From an uncultured Bacteroidia bacterium (GTDB lineage Bacteria > Bacteroidota > Bacteroidia > Bacteroidales > ML635J-15), in the NCBI GenBank assembly GCA_902791865.1, contig CADAXK010000001.1:192205-256204 (forward strand): a DNA stretch of 64,000 bases. Direction: 5' to 3'. Positions 36,638-45,172 of this stretch are shown here, in pieces. The stretch's first letter is position 1. Each line of letters starts with the position of its first letter. A program made the position numbers and the translations under genes. The notes beneath the pieces are model-generated. The model was not told the origin of the DNA, did not search any database, and saw only the letters and a program-made list of their open reading frames with translations.

Positions 36638-37951
36638 TTATCTTCTTCCGAAACGCTTGCCCTTGTTGGCGTACATTGTGTGCATAACCTTCTTTGTGTC
36701 ATCGAATTGCTTCAGGATTCTGTTTACCTCGGCAACGCTTGTTCCGCTACCGTCGGCAATTCTCTTGCGGCGGCTTCCGTTGATGATGTCTGGATTTTCG
36801 CGCTCGGCTGGCGTCATGGAGTGAATTATTGCTTCGATGCTCTTGAAAGCGTTGTCATCAATGTCAATGTCCTTGATTGCCTTGCCAAGTCCAGGGATCA
36901 TGCTTGCTAGTTCCTTGATGTTACCCATCTTCTTGATTTGCTGAATCTGGGCAAGGAAGTCGTTGAAGTTGAATGTATTCTTTGCAATTTTCTTCTGCAA
37001 CTTGCGCGATTCCTCCTCATCGAACTGCTCTTGTGCACGTTCAACGAGAGAACGAATATCACCCATGCCGAGAATTCTGTCGGCCATACGCTGCGGATGG
37101 AAAACATCGATTGCATCCATCTTTTCGCCAGTACCGACGAACTTAATAGGCTTGTTGACAACGCTACGGATGGAAATTGCAGCACCACCGCGTGTATCAC
37201 CATCCAACTTGGTAAGAATAACACCATCGAAATCAAGTCTGTCGTTGAATTCCTTTGCAGTATTTACAGCGTCTTGACCAGTCATCGAGTCAACTACGAA
37301 AAGTATTTCCTGCGGATTGATTGCCTTCTTGATGTTTTCGATCTCGTTCATCATTTCCTCGTCAACAGCTAGACGACCAGCGGTATCAACTATTACAACA
37401 TCATAGCCGTAAGTCTTTGCGTGCTTTATACCATTCTGGGCAATCTGCACGGGATTCTTGTTGTCATCTTCGCTGTAAACAGGAACATTTATCTGTTCGC
37501 CAAGCACCTTTATCTGCTCGATAGCAGCAGGACGATAAACGTCGCAGGCGACGAGCAAAGGTTTCTTGCTGCGCTTAGTCTTCAACATATTGGCCAACTT
37601 ACCGCTGAAGGTTGTCTTACCAGAACCTTGCAAACCCGACATAAGGATTATTGCAGGATTTCCCTTAGTGTTTATGTCAACGGCATTTTCGCCCATAAGC
37701 TTAGCAAGTTCGTCATGTGCAATCTTGACCATGAGCTGGCTAGGCTTGATGGACTTGATGACATTCTGTCCCATTGCAACTTCCTTTACAGTTTCGGTGA
37801 ACTGCTTGGCTGTCTTGTAGTTGACATCGGCATCAAGCAATGCCTTGCGAACATCCTTCAATGTTTCAGCAACATTTATTTCGGTAATCTTACCTTCGCC
37901 CTTAAGTATCTTGAACGACCTCTCTAATCTTTCCGATAAACTTTCAAACAT
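36638..37951 (-). CDS. ffh: signal recognition particle protein Ffh
   Basis: The SRP54 GTPase that brings ribosomes making membrane proteins to FtsY. It has the NG domain with the P-loop GLQGSGKTTFSGKLA, VDTAGRLAVDEEMM, TKLDGDTRGGAA and, after it, the methionine-rich M domain (FNFNDFLAQIQQIKKMGN, ADGSGTSVAEVNRI). Length 437 is normal. No ffs or 4.5S RNA gene was recognised in the window. Followed by a short hairpin terminator. Confidence 0.97.
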   Translation of the reverse strand: MFESLSERLERSFKILKGEGKITEINVAETLKDVRKALLDADVNYKTAKQFTETVKEVAMGQNVIKSIKPSQLMVKIAHDELAKLMGENAVDINTKGNPAIILMSGLQGSGKTTFSGKLANMLKTKRSKKPLLVACDVYRPAAIEQIKVLGEQINVPVYSEDDNKNPVQIAQNGIKHAKTYGYDVVIVDTAGRLAVDEEMMNEIENIKKAINPQEILFVVDSMTGQDAVNTAKEFNDRLDFDGVILTKLDGDTRGGAAISIRSVVNKPIKFVGTGEKMDAIDVFHPQRMADRILGMGDIRSLVERAQEQFDEEESRKLQKKIAKNTFNFNDFLAQIQQIKKMGNIKELASMIPGLGKAIKDIDIDDNAFKSIEAIIHSMTPAERENPDIINGSRRKRIADGSGTSVAEVNRILKQFDDTKKVMHTMYANKGKRFGRR

Positions 37952-37991
37952 ACTGTTATTTCGTTAATACAGACTATAATCAAAAAAAAAG

Positions 37992-38064
<73 letters not shown>

Positions 38065-38082
38065 ACTTAATAATTAAGTGGT

Positions 38083-38091
38083 GCAAAAGTA
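38083..38091 (-). promoter_or_regulatory. -7 box of the tRNA-Thr gene
   Basis: Minus-strand TACTTTTGC, perfect TAnnTTTGC, 18 nt before the tRNA. Confidence 0.55.
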
Positions 38092-38163
38092 TATCTTTTT
38101 TTGGATATGCAAAAATTTATTTTTTTGTTTTTGATGACGTGAAGATGACTTGAAGAAAATTAT

Positions 38164-38172
38164 TATTTTTGC
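38164..38172 (+). promoter_or_regulatory. -7 box of the toxin-antitoxin pair
   Basis: TATTTTTGC, perfect match, 20 nt before the antitoxin start at 38193. Confidence 0.55.
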
Positions 38173-38192
38173 AAATGAAAAATGTATAGAAA

Positions 38193-38360
38193 ATGCCAGT
38201 AGCAACAACATCAAGAAAAACGGTTTTACCACGTTTGTTTCCAGTACATACGGAAGACGAGTTGGCAAATGAAATCCTATGTGCCGAACAATCTGGAGAT
38301 ATAGAATGGGATGAGTTTGTCGCAGAGCAAAGCAAATGGGAGAAGAAACATCTGAAATAA
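38193..38360 (+). CDS. small antitoxin of the ParE/RelE-type pair
   Basis: A 55-residue ORF (starts MPVATTSRKTVLPRLF, ends KKHLK) between a promoter box and the toxin gene, which overlaps its last 25 bases. The acidic C-terminal half (EWDEFVAEQSKWEKK) and small size fit a toxin-neutralising protein. No DNA-binding motif is obvious, and I cannot name a family. The overlap with the toxin start and the shared promoter are the main evidence. Confidence 0.7.
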   Translation: MPVATTSRKTVLPRLFPVHTEDELANEILCAEQSGDIEWDEFVAEQSKWEKKHLK

Positions 38361-38677
38361 ATATACGAAAGCGTTTGGTTGTTACTAAACGCTTTAAGGA
38401 AAGAATGAATGAAATCCAAGAAGTTGGATTCCAATTATTTGGCGAAAGTGTTGCAATTGCGTTTAGGGAAAAGATTTTTGAACGCATCTTATTGGTGAAG
38501 GAATTTCCTGAAATGTATCCAATATGCCCATTTATTGAAAGTAACATCGAAAAACAATATAGGAATATCATTTTCGAAAAGTATTATGTGGTTTATTCTG
38601 TAACAAAAACTACAATTAGAATAATTACAATTATTCATCAGGCAACTGACCCCAAAACAATTTCAAAAATTAGGTAG
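38336..38677 (+). CDS. ParE/RelE-superfamily toxin
   Basis: 113 residues with the compact alpha/beta plan of this superfamily: helices with KRFKERMNEIQE and AFREKIFERILLV, then FIESNIEKQYRNIIF and a beta end YVVYSVTKTTIRIITII. RelE-type proteins cut mRNA on the ribosome and ParE-type ones poison gyrase; the sequence does not say which. The true start could be an internal Met or the ATG at 38336, which overlaps the antitoxin by 25 nt. Confidence 0.8.
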   Translation: MGEETSEINIRKRLVVTKRFKERMNEIQEVGFQLFGESVAIAFREKIFERILLVKEFPEMYPICPFIESNIEKQYRNIIFEKYYVVYSVTKTTIRIITIIHQATDPKTISKIR

Positions 38678-38718
38678 ATTTTTCATTATTTATTATCCAA
38701 TTGTATTTTAATTTGCAT

Positions 38719-38727
38719 TACCTTTGC
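38719..38727 (+). promoter_or_regulatory. -7 box upstream of the 38887 gene
   Basis: TACCTTTGC, perfect TAnnTTTGC. It would give a leader of about 155 nt containing GC-rich words; no known riboswitch was recognised in it. Confidence 0.5.
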
Positions 38728-38886
38728 AGAAACTTCTTGTTGCTCGCGCCAAGACAGGGACATTTGTCACCGTGCGCGCCGTTTTTGGTGAAAACGATAG
38801 GCGACGGCGAGGAGTTTTTATTTTTTTTGAATAAAAAGAATTTGGAATAAAGTACGATTGATTTTATGGATAAAAGTTTAATACTC

Positions 38887-39966
38887 ATGAAAAACCTACT
38901 CACATTTTTACTTTTAACCTTTTCTGTACTGACAATTACGGCACAGAATTATGTTACTGTCGAACAAATTAGCGATGGCTGGGACAAGAAAACAATAACC
39001 GGCGTGAAAGACGGAAGCATACTATCGCTGACAAATGCCTTCAACAAGGTATGGCCAACCCAACCAACCACCACACTGCTAAAAAATCCCGTAAGCAACG
39101 ATGGTGATGGCGACTGCAATATAATTGTTGACAGTCCAAACGGCTATGTGGCAGCATTTGATTTAGGCGACGACGGAGAATCATTCTCTGCCTGCGTATG
39201 GAAACGCAACAACGGGCACCGACTTTTCGCATACGTATTCCAACGCATGCACGGACTGAGCATAAGCCAGATAATCCTGTTCTACGACTACGATCCAGCC
39301 AAGGCTACACTCACTCCCGAGCACAATGAACTTACAAACTTCGCCTCATCGTTCGACACCGACTACCACCCCCTAACCTACCAATTGCCACAAAAGGGAA
39401 AAGATGTGGTCGTCAACGAATATTTCATGAACTGGTACTGCTCCATCGAACACGACTACAAATGGGACGGCATGAACCTTAAGTTTTCCGATGTAAAAAT
39501 AGACAAGCTAGACCAAATGCGCAGGTTGTACTTAGATGATTTCGACGAATTTGAAGATTCTGAGTTCACAAAATTCATGCTCTACGACTTTGACGAGGAC
39601 AATAATCCAGAACTATGGCTATCTTCCCAAAACAATGATTATCAAGCAATATATTCCATAGTGCAAGGTGAAATACAAATGCTCTCCGCTACCTATTTCA
39701 AAACTAATTTCAGTTTCTACGAAAATGGAATTTGTACATCTGGAAGTTGCGGCACAGGATGCTTTTATACTCGATGCGTGATGCTAAATGAAAGTAAATC
39801 ATTCCGTACCTGCGAAGAATTCCAGTCGTATAATTTTGAGACAGATGGAATGGAATATTCATACACAATTGATGGACAGGAAGGATCTAAAGAAGACGGT
39901 AAAAAAATGTTCAAGTCGCTTGGTAAGTCTATAGAAATCACGCCAAAGTTCAGACAAATAAAATAA
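38887..39966 (+). CDS. secreted protein of unknown function
   Basis: A signal peptide (MKNLLTFLLLTFSVLTITAQ) and a mature part of 340 residues with an acidic bias and repeated FD/DF words (YDFDEDNNPELWL). Cysteine-rich CTSGSCGTGCFYTRC occurs near the end. I do not recognise a family. The start is set at the Met of the signal peptide; the frame extends 21 nt upstream. A long leader and a perfect 13-bp hairpin at the 3' end mark it as a single-gene unit just upstream of the operator-controlled locus. Confidence 0.7.
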   Translation: MKNLLTFLLLTFSVLTITAQNYVTVEQISDGWDKKTITGVKDGSILSLTNAFNKVWPTQPTTTLLKNPVSNDGDGDCNIIVDSPNGYVAAFDLGDDGESFSACVWKRNNGHRLFAYVFQRMHGLSISQIILFYDYDPAKATLTPEHNELTNFASSFDTDYHPLTYQLPQKGKDVVVNEYFMNWYCSIEHDYKWDGMNLKFSDVKIDKLDQMRRLYLDDFDEFEDSEFTKFMLYDFDEDNNPELWLSSQNNDYQAIYSIVQGEIQMLSATYFKTNFSFYENGICTSGSCGTGCFYTRCVMLNESKSFRTCEEFQSYNFETDGMEYSYTIDGQEGSKEDGKKMFKSLGKSIEITPKFRQIK

Positions 39967-39991
39967 CGATGCAATGCTTTGCATCGTTATT
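39962..39991 (+). terminator. hairpin terminator after the 38887 gene
   Basis: A perfect 13-bp stem (AATAACGATGCAA/TTGCATCGTTATT) with a 4-nt loop, overlapping the stop codon; no long T-tail. Confidence 0.65.
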
Positions 39992-40061
39992 CATCGTTTG
40001 AAATTACCGAAAATCAAGAGGTTGCATTTGCTCTTTAAAATTTGACATAAAAAATTCATCA

Positions 40062-40080
40062 TACGACACATTTTGTCGTA
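40062..40080 (+). promoter_or_regulatory. operator (a): TACGACACATTTTGTCGTA
   Basis: A 7-bp perfect inverted repeat (TACGACA/TGTCGTA, 5-nt spacer) 14 nt before the -7 box at 40090. TTTTG at 40071-40075 lies in the repeat and the box TATCTTTGC follows at the spacing seen in the other five sites (44774, 46222, 46943, 48832, 49610). It precedes the MoxR-VWA pair. Confidence 0.75.
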
Positions 40081-40089
40081 CCTCATTCA

Positions 40090-40098
40090 TATCTTTGC
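40090..40098 (+). promoter_or_regulatory. -7 box driven by operator (a)
   Basis: TATCTTTGC, perfect TAnnTTTGC, exactly 14 nt after TTTTG of the operator. Confidence 0.7.
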
Positions 40099-40143
40099 CA
40101 CGAAAATTATAAAAACAATCTACGCAAAGTGCGTCAGATAGAC

Positions 40144-40152
40144 TATCTTTGC
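40144..40152 (+). promoter_or_regulatory. second -7 box before the MoxR gene
   Basis: Another TATCTTTGC, 29 nt before the MoxR start, without an operator; a second, unregulated promoter is possible. Confidence 0.5.
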
Positions 40153-40181
40153 AAACCGAAAAAAATTGAAAGGTAAACACG

Positions 40182-41252
40182 ATGGCAACAAACGTTAACA
40201 CTAAGGAACTGAAGGAAATACTGGAAACAACACCCAGCAAGCAGAACATTATGCTAGTTGGAAAACACGGAATTGGAAAGTCGGAAATTCTCACCGAATT
40301 CTTCGAGAAGAAAGGATTGAAAGTTACCGCACTTTTCCTCGGACAGATGAGCGACCCTGGCGACCTTATCGGTCTTCCGCGTCTTGACGAAAGCACCGGC
40401 AAGACAATGTTTATGCCGCCCTACTGGTTCCCGACCGACGGCAAGCCCGTTGTTCTTTTCCTCGATGAACTTAACCGCGCCCGCCCCGAAGTGCTACAGA
40501 CAATCATGGACTTGGCGTTGAACCGCAAACTTGCAGGCAGAAGTCTTCCCGAAGGCAGTCGTCTGGTTTCGGCTGTCAACGAAGGCGAGGAATATCAGCT
40601 CACCGACCTCGACCCAGCCCTTGTGTCGCGATTCAACATCTACAACTTCCGGCCTACTGCTGCCGAATGGCTGCTGTGGGCTGCAGAACAGAAAGTTGAC
40701 GAGCGTGTCATCAACTTCATTCAGGAAAATCCGCGTTTCCTCGACACCTGCGACAAGGCTGCCGATGAAACTGGCCTCGACAAAAGTCCCGACCGCCGCG
40801 CATGGAAAAAAGTTTCCGACTGCATAAAGGATTGCCCCGAACTGAAAGCCATACACAAGAAAATAATTTCTGGAATAGTCGGCGCACAGGCAACTACGGC
40901 ATTCATGAGTTCAATTTCGCAGAACAGAGTCCTCAGCGCAAAGGAAATCTTGATGAACTACGAAAAACACAAGGCAAAGATTGACAAGTATATGCTTCAC
41001 GAAACCGCAGTCGCAAACGAATCAATCTTCCGCTTCCTCGAAACACAGGAAATTTCCGACGACGAAAAGCCTACAATTGCCAAGAACCTCGCCTTGTATG
41101 TCAAAGGACTGCAATCACCTAAGAAAAAGGAGGAGTTTGCCCATTTCGTATCAATTTACGAGAAAGGCACTTACACACAGGCTATTGTCTTCATACTTAC
41201 CGAAGCACCAGAATTGTACACACAGATGACCAGCTTCATCAAAAACTTGTAG
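40182..41252 (+). CDS. MoxR-family AAA+ ATPase
   Basis: 356 residues with Walker A GKHGIGKSE, Walker B VLFLDELNRA, and the SAVNEGEEYQLTDLDPALVSRF region with sensor residues and arginine finger. This is the MoxR type, AAA+ chaperones that work on partner proteins held by VWA-domain adaptors. The next gene, 2 nt away, is a VWA protein, completing the usual pair. A perfect operator and promoter lie in front of it. It lacks extra domains. Confidence 0.9.
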   Translation: MATNVNTKELKEILETTPSKQNIMLVGKHGIGKSEILTEFFEKKGLKVTALFLGQMSDPGDLIGLPRLDESTGKTMFMPPYWFPTDGKPVVLFLDELNRARPEVLQTIMDLALNRKLAGRSLPEGSRLVSAVNEGEEYQLTDLDPALVSRFNIYNFRPTAAEWLLWAAEQKVDERVINFIQENPRFLDTCDKAADETGLDKSPDRRAWKKVSDCIKDCPELKAIHKKIISGIVGAQATTAFMSSISQNRVLSAKEILMNYEKHKAKIDKYMLHETAVANESIFRFLETQEISDDEKPTIAKNLALYVKGLQSPKKKEEFAHFVSIYEKGTYTQAIVFILTEAPELYTQMTSFIKNL

Positions 41253-41254
41253 GC

Positions 41255-42640
41255 ATGGAAGAACGGATTCGGAAGATAAGCGAACGGTGGTTCCTTGTCG
41301 AGCCTGCGCTGTTCTCGATTTACTGCACCCACCAGCTTGCGACAAATGTACTAATGGACTGCCCTATCCGTTGCGGACAGGGAATGGTGGAATACAACCC
41401 AAACATAATGGAGACTTTTACCGATGCAGAACTCGAAGAAGCCTTGCGTTCCGAAATGATTCGCCTTTTCTTGAAGCATCCCTACGAGCGTCAGCCCGAA
41501 AATTCTCTTCCCGAAGCACTTTCTTTTGGCAGTGATATGGTTTTGGGGCAGCACTACAAGTTCAAGACCTTGCATTTCATTTCCGCCGACAATTTTCAAC
41601 TTCCTGCTGGAGAATGTTTTGAATGGTATGTGGACAAACTGAACGAACTTCTTCGCCAATCTTCCGCTACGCCCGAAAAAAGCGAAGACGACAGCGACGA
41701 CAAGACCGACGGTGACAATCAGGACGAAAGTGAAGACGATAACAACGATGGCGGAAACGGCAACGAAGGAGAAGGAAATGATGGCGACGGAAATTCCGAC
41801 AATGGTGAAAACGACAACTCTGATGGCGGTAGCGGTGAAGGCGACCAGAACGGCGAAGGTGCCGACAATGGCGACAACGAAGCCTCTGCCGGCGACGACT
41901 CGCAAAGCGAATTCGGCAACGGACTAGACGAAAAAAAGGACCAAAACGGTTTCACAAAGCAGGACATAAAATCAGCCCGCGACCACTCTGCACTTTGGGA
42001 AGAAGACGAACTGAAGCAACAAGAAATCAACGAGATAATCACAAGCACAACCAACTGGGGAAGTATCCCTGGCGATATGGTAGAGCAGATAAAAGCTTCG
42101 CTGATAGTAAAACTCGACTACCGCAAAGTGCTGTCAAGTTTCCACACAAGCATCTTGTCGAGCCACAGGCACCTGACGCGAATGCGCCCCAACCGTCGCA
42201 GCGGATTCAACCAGATGGGAAGCATCTACGAATTGGCTTCGAAACTGCTAGTTGGTGTGGATGTCAGCGGTTCGGTAACAAGCAAGACCTTACAGGCGTT
42301 TTACTCTGTAATTGCCCGCTTCTTCAAATATGGTATCGAAACTATCGACACAATCCAGTTCGACACAAAACTCAGGGAACTGGAAACTTTCAAGAAAGCA
42401 TCCAAAGAAATAAAAATCACCGGTCGTGGCGGAACCAACTTCCAGCCAATCTTCAACTACATCCGCGAACATCGTCAGTACGACGGACTTATAATCCTCA
42501 CCGACGGCTACGCCGCCCCCCCGAAAGTCGATTTCCCGATGCGCACCAAAGTGCTATGGATTTGTCAGGGCGAACAAGAATACAACGAGCACAAGGACTG
42601 GATGAAAAAGACGGGAAAAGTCTGTTGGATAGAGTTTTGA
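41255..42640 (+). CDS. VWA-domain partner of MoxR (DUF2201 type)
   Basis: 461 residues: an N-terminal domain (about 1-140) like the putative metallopeptidase domain of DUF2201 proteins, an extremely acidic, low-complexity linker (about 145-235, D/E/G/N), then a C-terminal VWA-like domain with the MIDAS motif in VGVDVSGSVTSKT and later TGRGGTNFQP and LIILTDGYAAPP. The N-terminal domain has SEMIRLFLKHP where the family usually has an HExxH-like motif, so peptidase activity looks lost. The VWA domain probably binds metal and partner proteins for MoxR. Confidence 0.85.
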   Translation: MEERIRKISERWFLVEPALFSIYCTHQLATNVLMDCPIRCGQGMVEYNPNIMETFTDAELEEALRSEMIRLFLKHPYERQPENSLPEALSFGSDMVLGQHYKFKTLHFISADNFQLPAGECFEWYVDKLNELLRQSSATPEKSEDDSDDKTDGDNQDESEDDNNDGGNGNEGEGNDGDGNSDNGENDNSDGGSGEGDQNGEGADNGDNEASAGDDSQSEFGNGLDEKKDQNGFTKQDIKSARDHSALWEEDELKQQEINEIITSTTNWGSIPGDMVEQIKASLIVKLDYRKVLSSFHTSILSSHRHLTRMRPNRRSGFNQMGSIYELASKLLVGVDVSGSVTSKTLQAFYSVIARFFKYGIETIDTIQFDTKLRELETFKKASKEIKITGRGGTNFQPIFNYIREHRQYDGLIILTDGYAAPPKVDFPMRTKVLWICQGEQEYNEHKDWMKKTGKVCWIEF

Positions 42641-42734
42641 AAGGTGGTTTTAGATGATTATAAAAGTGTCCCTTGCATATTAATAGTAGTTGTTTTAGTG
42701 CTGATTTATATATTTTATGAAGAGAAAAAAATAA

Positions 42735-42762
42735 AAATCCCCGCTGGGAATGGCGGGGATTT
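42735..42762 (-). terminator. terminator after the UDG-like gene
   Basis: Stem AAATCCCCGC/GCGGGGATTT with 8-nt loop; on the minus strand it is followed by a T-rich tail (42734 downward). Confidence 0.75.
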
Positions 42763-42790
42763 GAGTTTCGGTACATTCATCCTTTGATTA

Positions 42791-43615
42791 TTATTCAGAT
42801 TTGAATCCTCTATTGAAAATTTCTTTTGCAATGTTTGGAATATTCTTATCCCATGAACCTTCATTGGTTAGTCTGGGGAATCCGATTAAATTGTCATATC
42901 TAGAATCTGTCAAGATTTCGTATAACGAATGCGTTTCTCTTGGTGAATATGTGTAATCGTGGAAAGTTTGGGAACCCATGCACACTATAAGTTTTGGGTC
43001 GATTAACTTTATCATTTGATGCATGACACCAATAAAAAACATCCTTAGATGCCACTCATCTTGTTCGCAATGCGCCAATGTATTATTCTCTTTGCAAATT
43101 TTCCTAAACAATGAAACCATTGCTTCTCCATCTTTTGTGGCTACAGGATACAGGTTCATAAACATTATGCTATGTTCAAATTCATCTGCCCATGAAGGTT
43201 TTTGATTCGAGCCTTTTTCATTACTTTTTTCTGGATATTTTAATGCTGCCAATTCGTACAATAAATCAACCATTTGTCTCGGAAATTTATTGTTTACTGG
43301 TTTGTCAAGTTTAAACCATTCCGCATTCTCTCTTGCTGAATTTTCATTTAAGAAAAACAAATCGGTCTCCGTTAAATGAGGCCACAAAAATAAATGTGGT
43401 TGATGTTTTGGATCAAGGCGCCACCAGTCTTTACCGCCAGCAGGGTTGTAACCAAGAAATAATACCTTTGGTTGGAAATATAATTTGCTTGGACCAGCAT
43501 CAAATCCTCGATATTCAGGATAATTATATTGGTTTTCTGTCAAAAAGTCCATTATCGGACGATATTCCTTTTGTAATGCATAAAATCTTATGCGCAATTC
43601 TTCTTTTGTCATCAT
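42791..43615 (-). CDS. uracil-DNA-glycosylase-superfamily-like protein
   Basis: 274 residues, function not certain. VLFLGYNPAGGKDW resembles motif A (GxNPG) of the uracil-DNA-glycosylase fold, LIVCMGSQTFHDYT the central strand, and GFPRLTNEGSWDKN the region of the C-terminal motif. Compared with Mug and SMUG enzymes the family-specific catalytic residues are not clear, so it may be a fold relative without glycosylase activity. It has its own TAATTTTGC promoter and no operator, unlike its neighbours. Confidence 0.6.
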   Translation of the reverse strand: MMTKEELRIRFYALQKEYRPIMDFLTENQYNYPEYRGFDAGPSKLYFQPKVLFLGYNPAGGKDWWRLDPKHQPHLFLWPHLTETDLFFLNENSARENAEWFKLDKPVNNKFPRQMVDLLYELAALKYPEKSNEKGSNQKPSWADEFEHSIMFMNLYPVATKDGEAMVSLFRKICKENNTLAHCEQDEWHLRMFFIGVMHQMIKLIDPKLIVCMGSQTFHDYTYSPRETHSLYEILTDSRYDNLIGFPRLTNEGSWDKNIPNIAKEIFNRGFKSE

Positions 43616-43628
43616 CGTTTATTTTTTC

Positions 43629-43637
43629 GCAAAATTA
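43629..43637 (-). promoter_or_regulatory. -7 box of the UDG-like gene
   Basis: Minus-strand TAATTTTGC, perfect match, 13 nt before the start at 43615. Confidence 0.55.
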
Positions 43638-43659
43638 GCAATTATTACTATTTGTTAAT

Positions 43660-44340
43660 TTATTTGCCTTCGTATCTGTACGAAAAATCCGTTTCAATCT
43701 CCACTTCAATTCTGAAATCACGCACATACAGAAAATCTGTTATCGCGAAACCTGTATGCTCAAACAAGTTATGGAACGGCATTATAAGATGTAAATCCTT
43801 GGTAAGTTCAGCCTCAAGACCTTCGTTCCAGTTGTCGGTTGCACCATCCACTCCGACAAACTCATCAAAGGTTTCGTCAGCCAAATGCAAGGCGTTCACT
43901 CGATTGCCAATTCCACATTTGTACTCACTATGCACATCGCGGTCTGTCAAGGCTTCCCACAACGCCTGATAACTATATTTGTCACCAACAGATGAAACTC
44001 CTGACAACGGATGTTTCTGGGGGAAGTCAGTGTCAAACCAAAGACTGGCTTCAATATCCTCGTAACCATATTTGCTTTGCAGTTCGCCAACCTTGTTCCA
44101 AGTTTCACGAAATGCATTTTTCAAGGCTTCGTTGAATTCCACAATGTCGGGCAACAAATCCTCCTGATGTTTCATTATGGCATTGTTGATGAGTTTTCTT
44201 CTGCGCTTCATCAGATGCCTAATGTCAAGGATAAGGATTTCTGTTTCCTCCGAACTTTCAAACAGACATCCGTGCAGACGGCAAATCCGTTGTTCAATTT
44301 CCTGTATTTCGCAACAAGTCAAAATCTTTGCTATATCCAT
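43660..44340 (-). CDS. unknown protein in the operator cluster
   Basis: 226 residues, predicted mostly helical in the first 120 residues (HLMKRRRKLINNAIMKH, AFRETWNKVGEL), then an acidic beta-rich part ending DFRIEVEIETDFSYRY. I recognise no family. There is no signal peptide or membrane segment. It follows the 44388 gene by 47 nt and is probably driven by the operator-controlled promoter in front of that gene; a weak TAATATTGC box lies between them. Confidence 0.6.
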   Translation of the reverse strand: MDIAKILTCCEIQEIEQRICRLHGCLFESSEETEILILDIRHLMKRRRKLINNAIMKHQEDLLPDIVEFNEALKNAFRETWNKVGELQSKYGYEDIEASLWFDTDFPQKHPLSGVSSVGDKYSYQALWEALTDRDVHSEYKCGIGNRVNALHLADETFDEFVGVDGATDNWNEGLEAELTKDLHLIMPFHNLFEHTGFAITDFLYVRDFRIEVEIETDFSYRYEGK

Positions 44341-44387
44341 CTTTTTATCATTTATTTTGCAATATTATTACTTCTTTCTGCAACAGA

Positions 44388-44729
44388 TTACACACTTTCT
44401 TCCATCATCCTCATTTCCTCCATTCTAACCTCAAAAAGATCCGGATTTACCATGACCAATTCTCCGATGTCGTTTGGCAATGCCGACAAAAATTTGCCAG
44501 ATTCCGAAAACATCATGTATTCATTATCAATGTGCAACACAACAAAACCTTCTCCGAAACTGCAACCCTTGTAGGAATCTTCAGTCACTTTTTTAGCGTC
44601 TAAAAATATCGATTTCTTCGGTTTGTCGGTATATGTTATGCTCATATATGGCAGACTTACTGTTTGCGGTTGGTTCATGGAGAAATCTTCCAGCCGTGTG
44701 AAGGATACTTTCGCTTTCTTAATTGTCAT
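44388..44729 (-). CDS. unknown 113-residue protein, operator-controlled
   Basis: Small protein, mostly beta with several Met, not recognised (VSLPYMSITYTDKPKKSIFL, GFVVLHIDNEYMMFSESGK). It may be a WG-repeat-like or PH-like strand fold, but I cannot say. Operator (b) and a perfect TATGTTTGC box lie 26 nt in front of its start. Confidence 0.65.
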   Translation of the reverse strand: MTIKKAKVSFTRLEDFSMNQPQTVSLPYMSITYTDKPKKSIFLDAKKVTEDSYKGCSFGEGFVVLHIDNEYMMFSESGKFLSALPNDIGELVMVNPDLFEVRMEEMRMMEESV

Positions 44730-44755
44730 TGTTTTATAACTTTAGTAATATCTGT

Positions 44756-44764
44756 GCAAACATA
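44756..44764 (-). promoter_or_regulatory. -7 box driven by operator (b)
   Basis: Minus-strand TATGTTTGC, perfect TAnnTTTGC, 14 nt after TTTTG of the operator. Confidence 0.65.
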
Positions 44765-44773
44765 GAATATTCA

Positions 44774-44792
44774 TACGCCAAAACCTGTCGCA
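44774..44792 (-). promoter_or_regulatory. operator (b): TGCGACAGGTTTTGGCGTA
   Basis: Coding-strand site with arms TGCGACA and (inverted) TGGCGTA, 5-nt spacer. It begins 2 nt after the SprT-like gene's stop codon (44795-44797) and precedes the 44388 gene. Confidence 0.7.
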
Positions 44793-44794
44793 CA

Positions 44795-45172
44795 TCACAA
44801 CATTTCTCCCATCACTTTCCTCCTCATTTCCTCCATCTTATCAATCCTGCTGTTTGTGCGCTCATTCTGATGCTGATGCGTGGGGTCGAAGCAGTCGAGA
44901 AGGTCGTAGAACTCGCGGCGGTGGTTGGGATAGATTAGGTGGCACAATTCGTGGAAAATCACGTGTTGTTGAAACTCCAACGGCTTTTTCGCCAGTGCCT
45001 TGCTCAAACTAATTTTTGCTGGAGTGCACCCATAACAGATGCCCCAAGTTTTCTTGTTGCGACCTATGCGCATTACGGGATGCTGCAAGTGCGGAAAATG
45101 CGCGGAGAAAATTTTCCAGCAGTCCTCAAAGACAGGACTAAGTATCTGATATTCTTTTGTACTAGTTTTCAT
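44795..45172 (-). CDS. YgjP/SprT-like zinc metallopeptidase
   Basis: 125 residues with the zinc motif HELCHLIYPNHRREFY (HExxH and a third His), preceded by KTWGICYGCTPAKISLSKA, the WGxC substrate-region word of YgjP-like (DUF45, M48-type) and SprT-like peptidases. In eukaryotes SPRTN-type relatives degrade DNA-protein crosslinks; small bacterial members are uncharacterised. The start overlaps the stop of the 45169 gene by ATGA. It belongs to the unit controlled by operator (c). Confidence 0.85.
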   Translation of the reverse strand: MKTSTKEYQILSPVFEDCWKIFSAHFPHLQHPVMRIGRNKKTWGICYGCTPAKISLSKALAKKPLEFQQHVIFHELCHLIYPNHRREFYDLLDCFDPTHQHQNERTNSRIDKMEEMRRKVMGEML

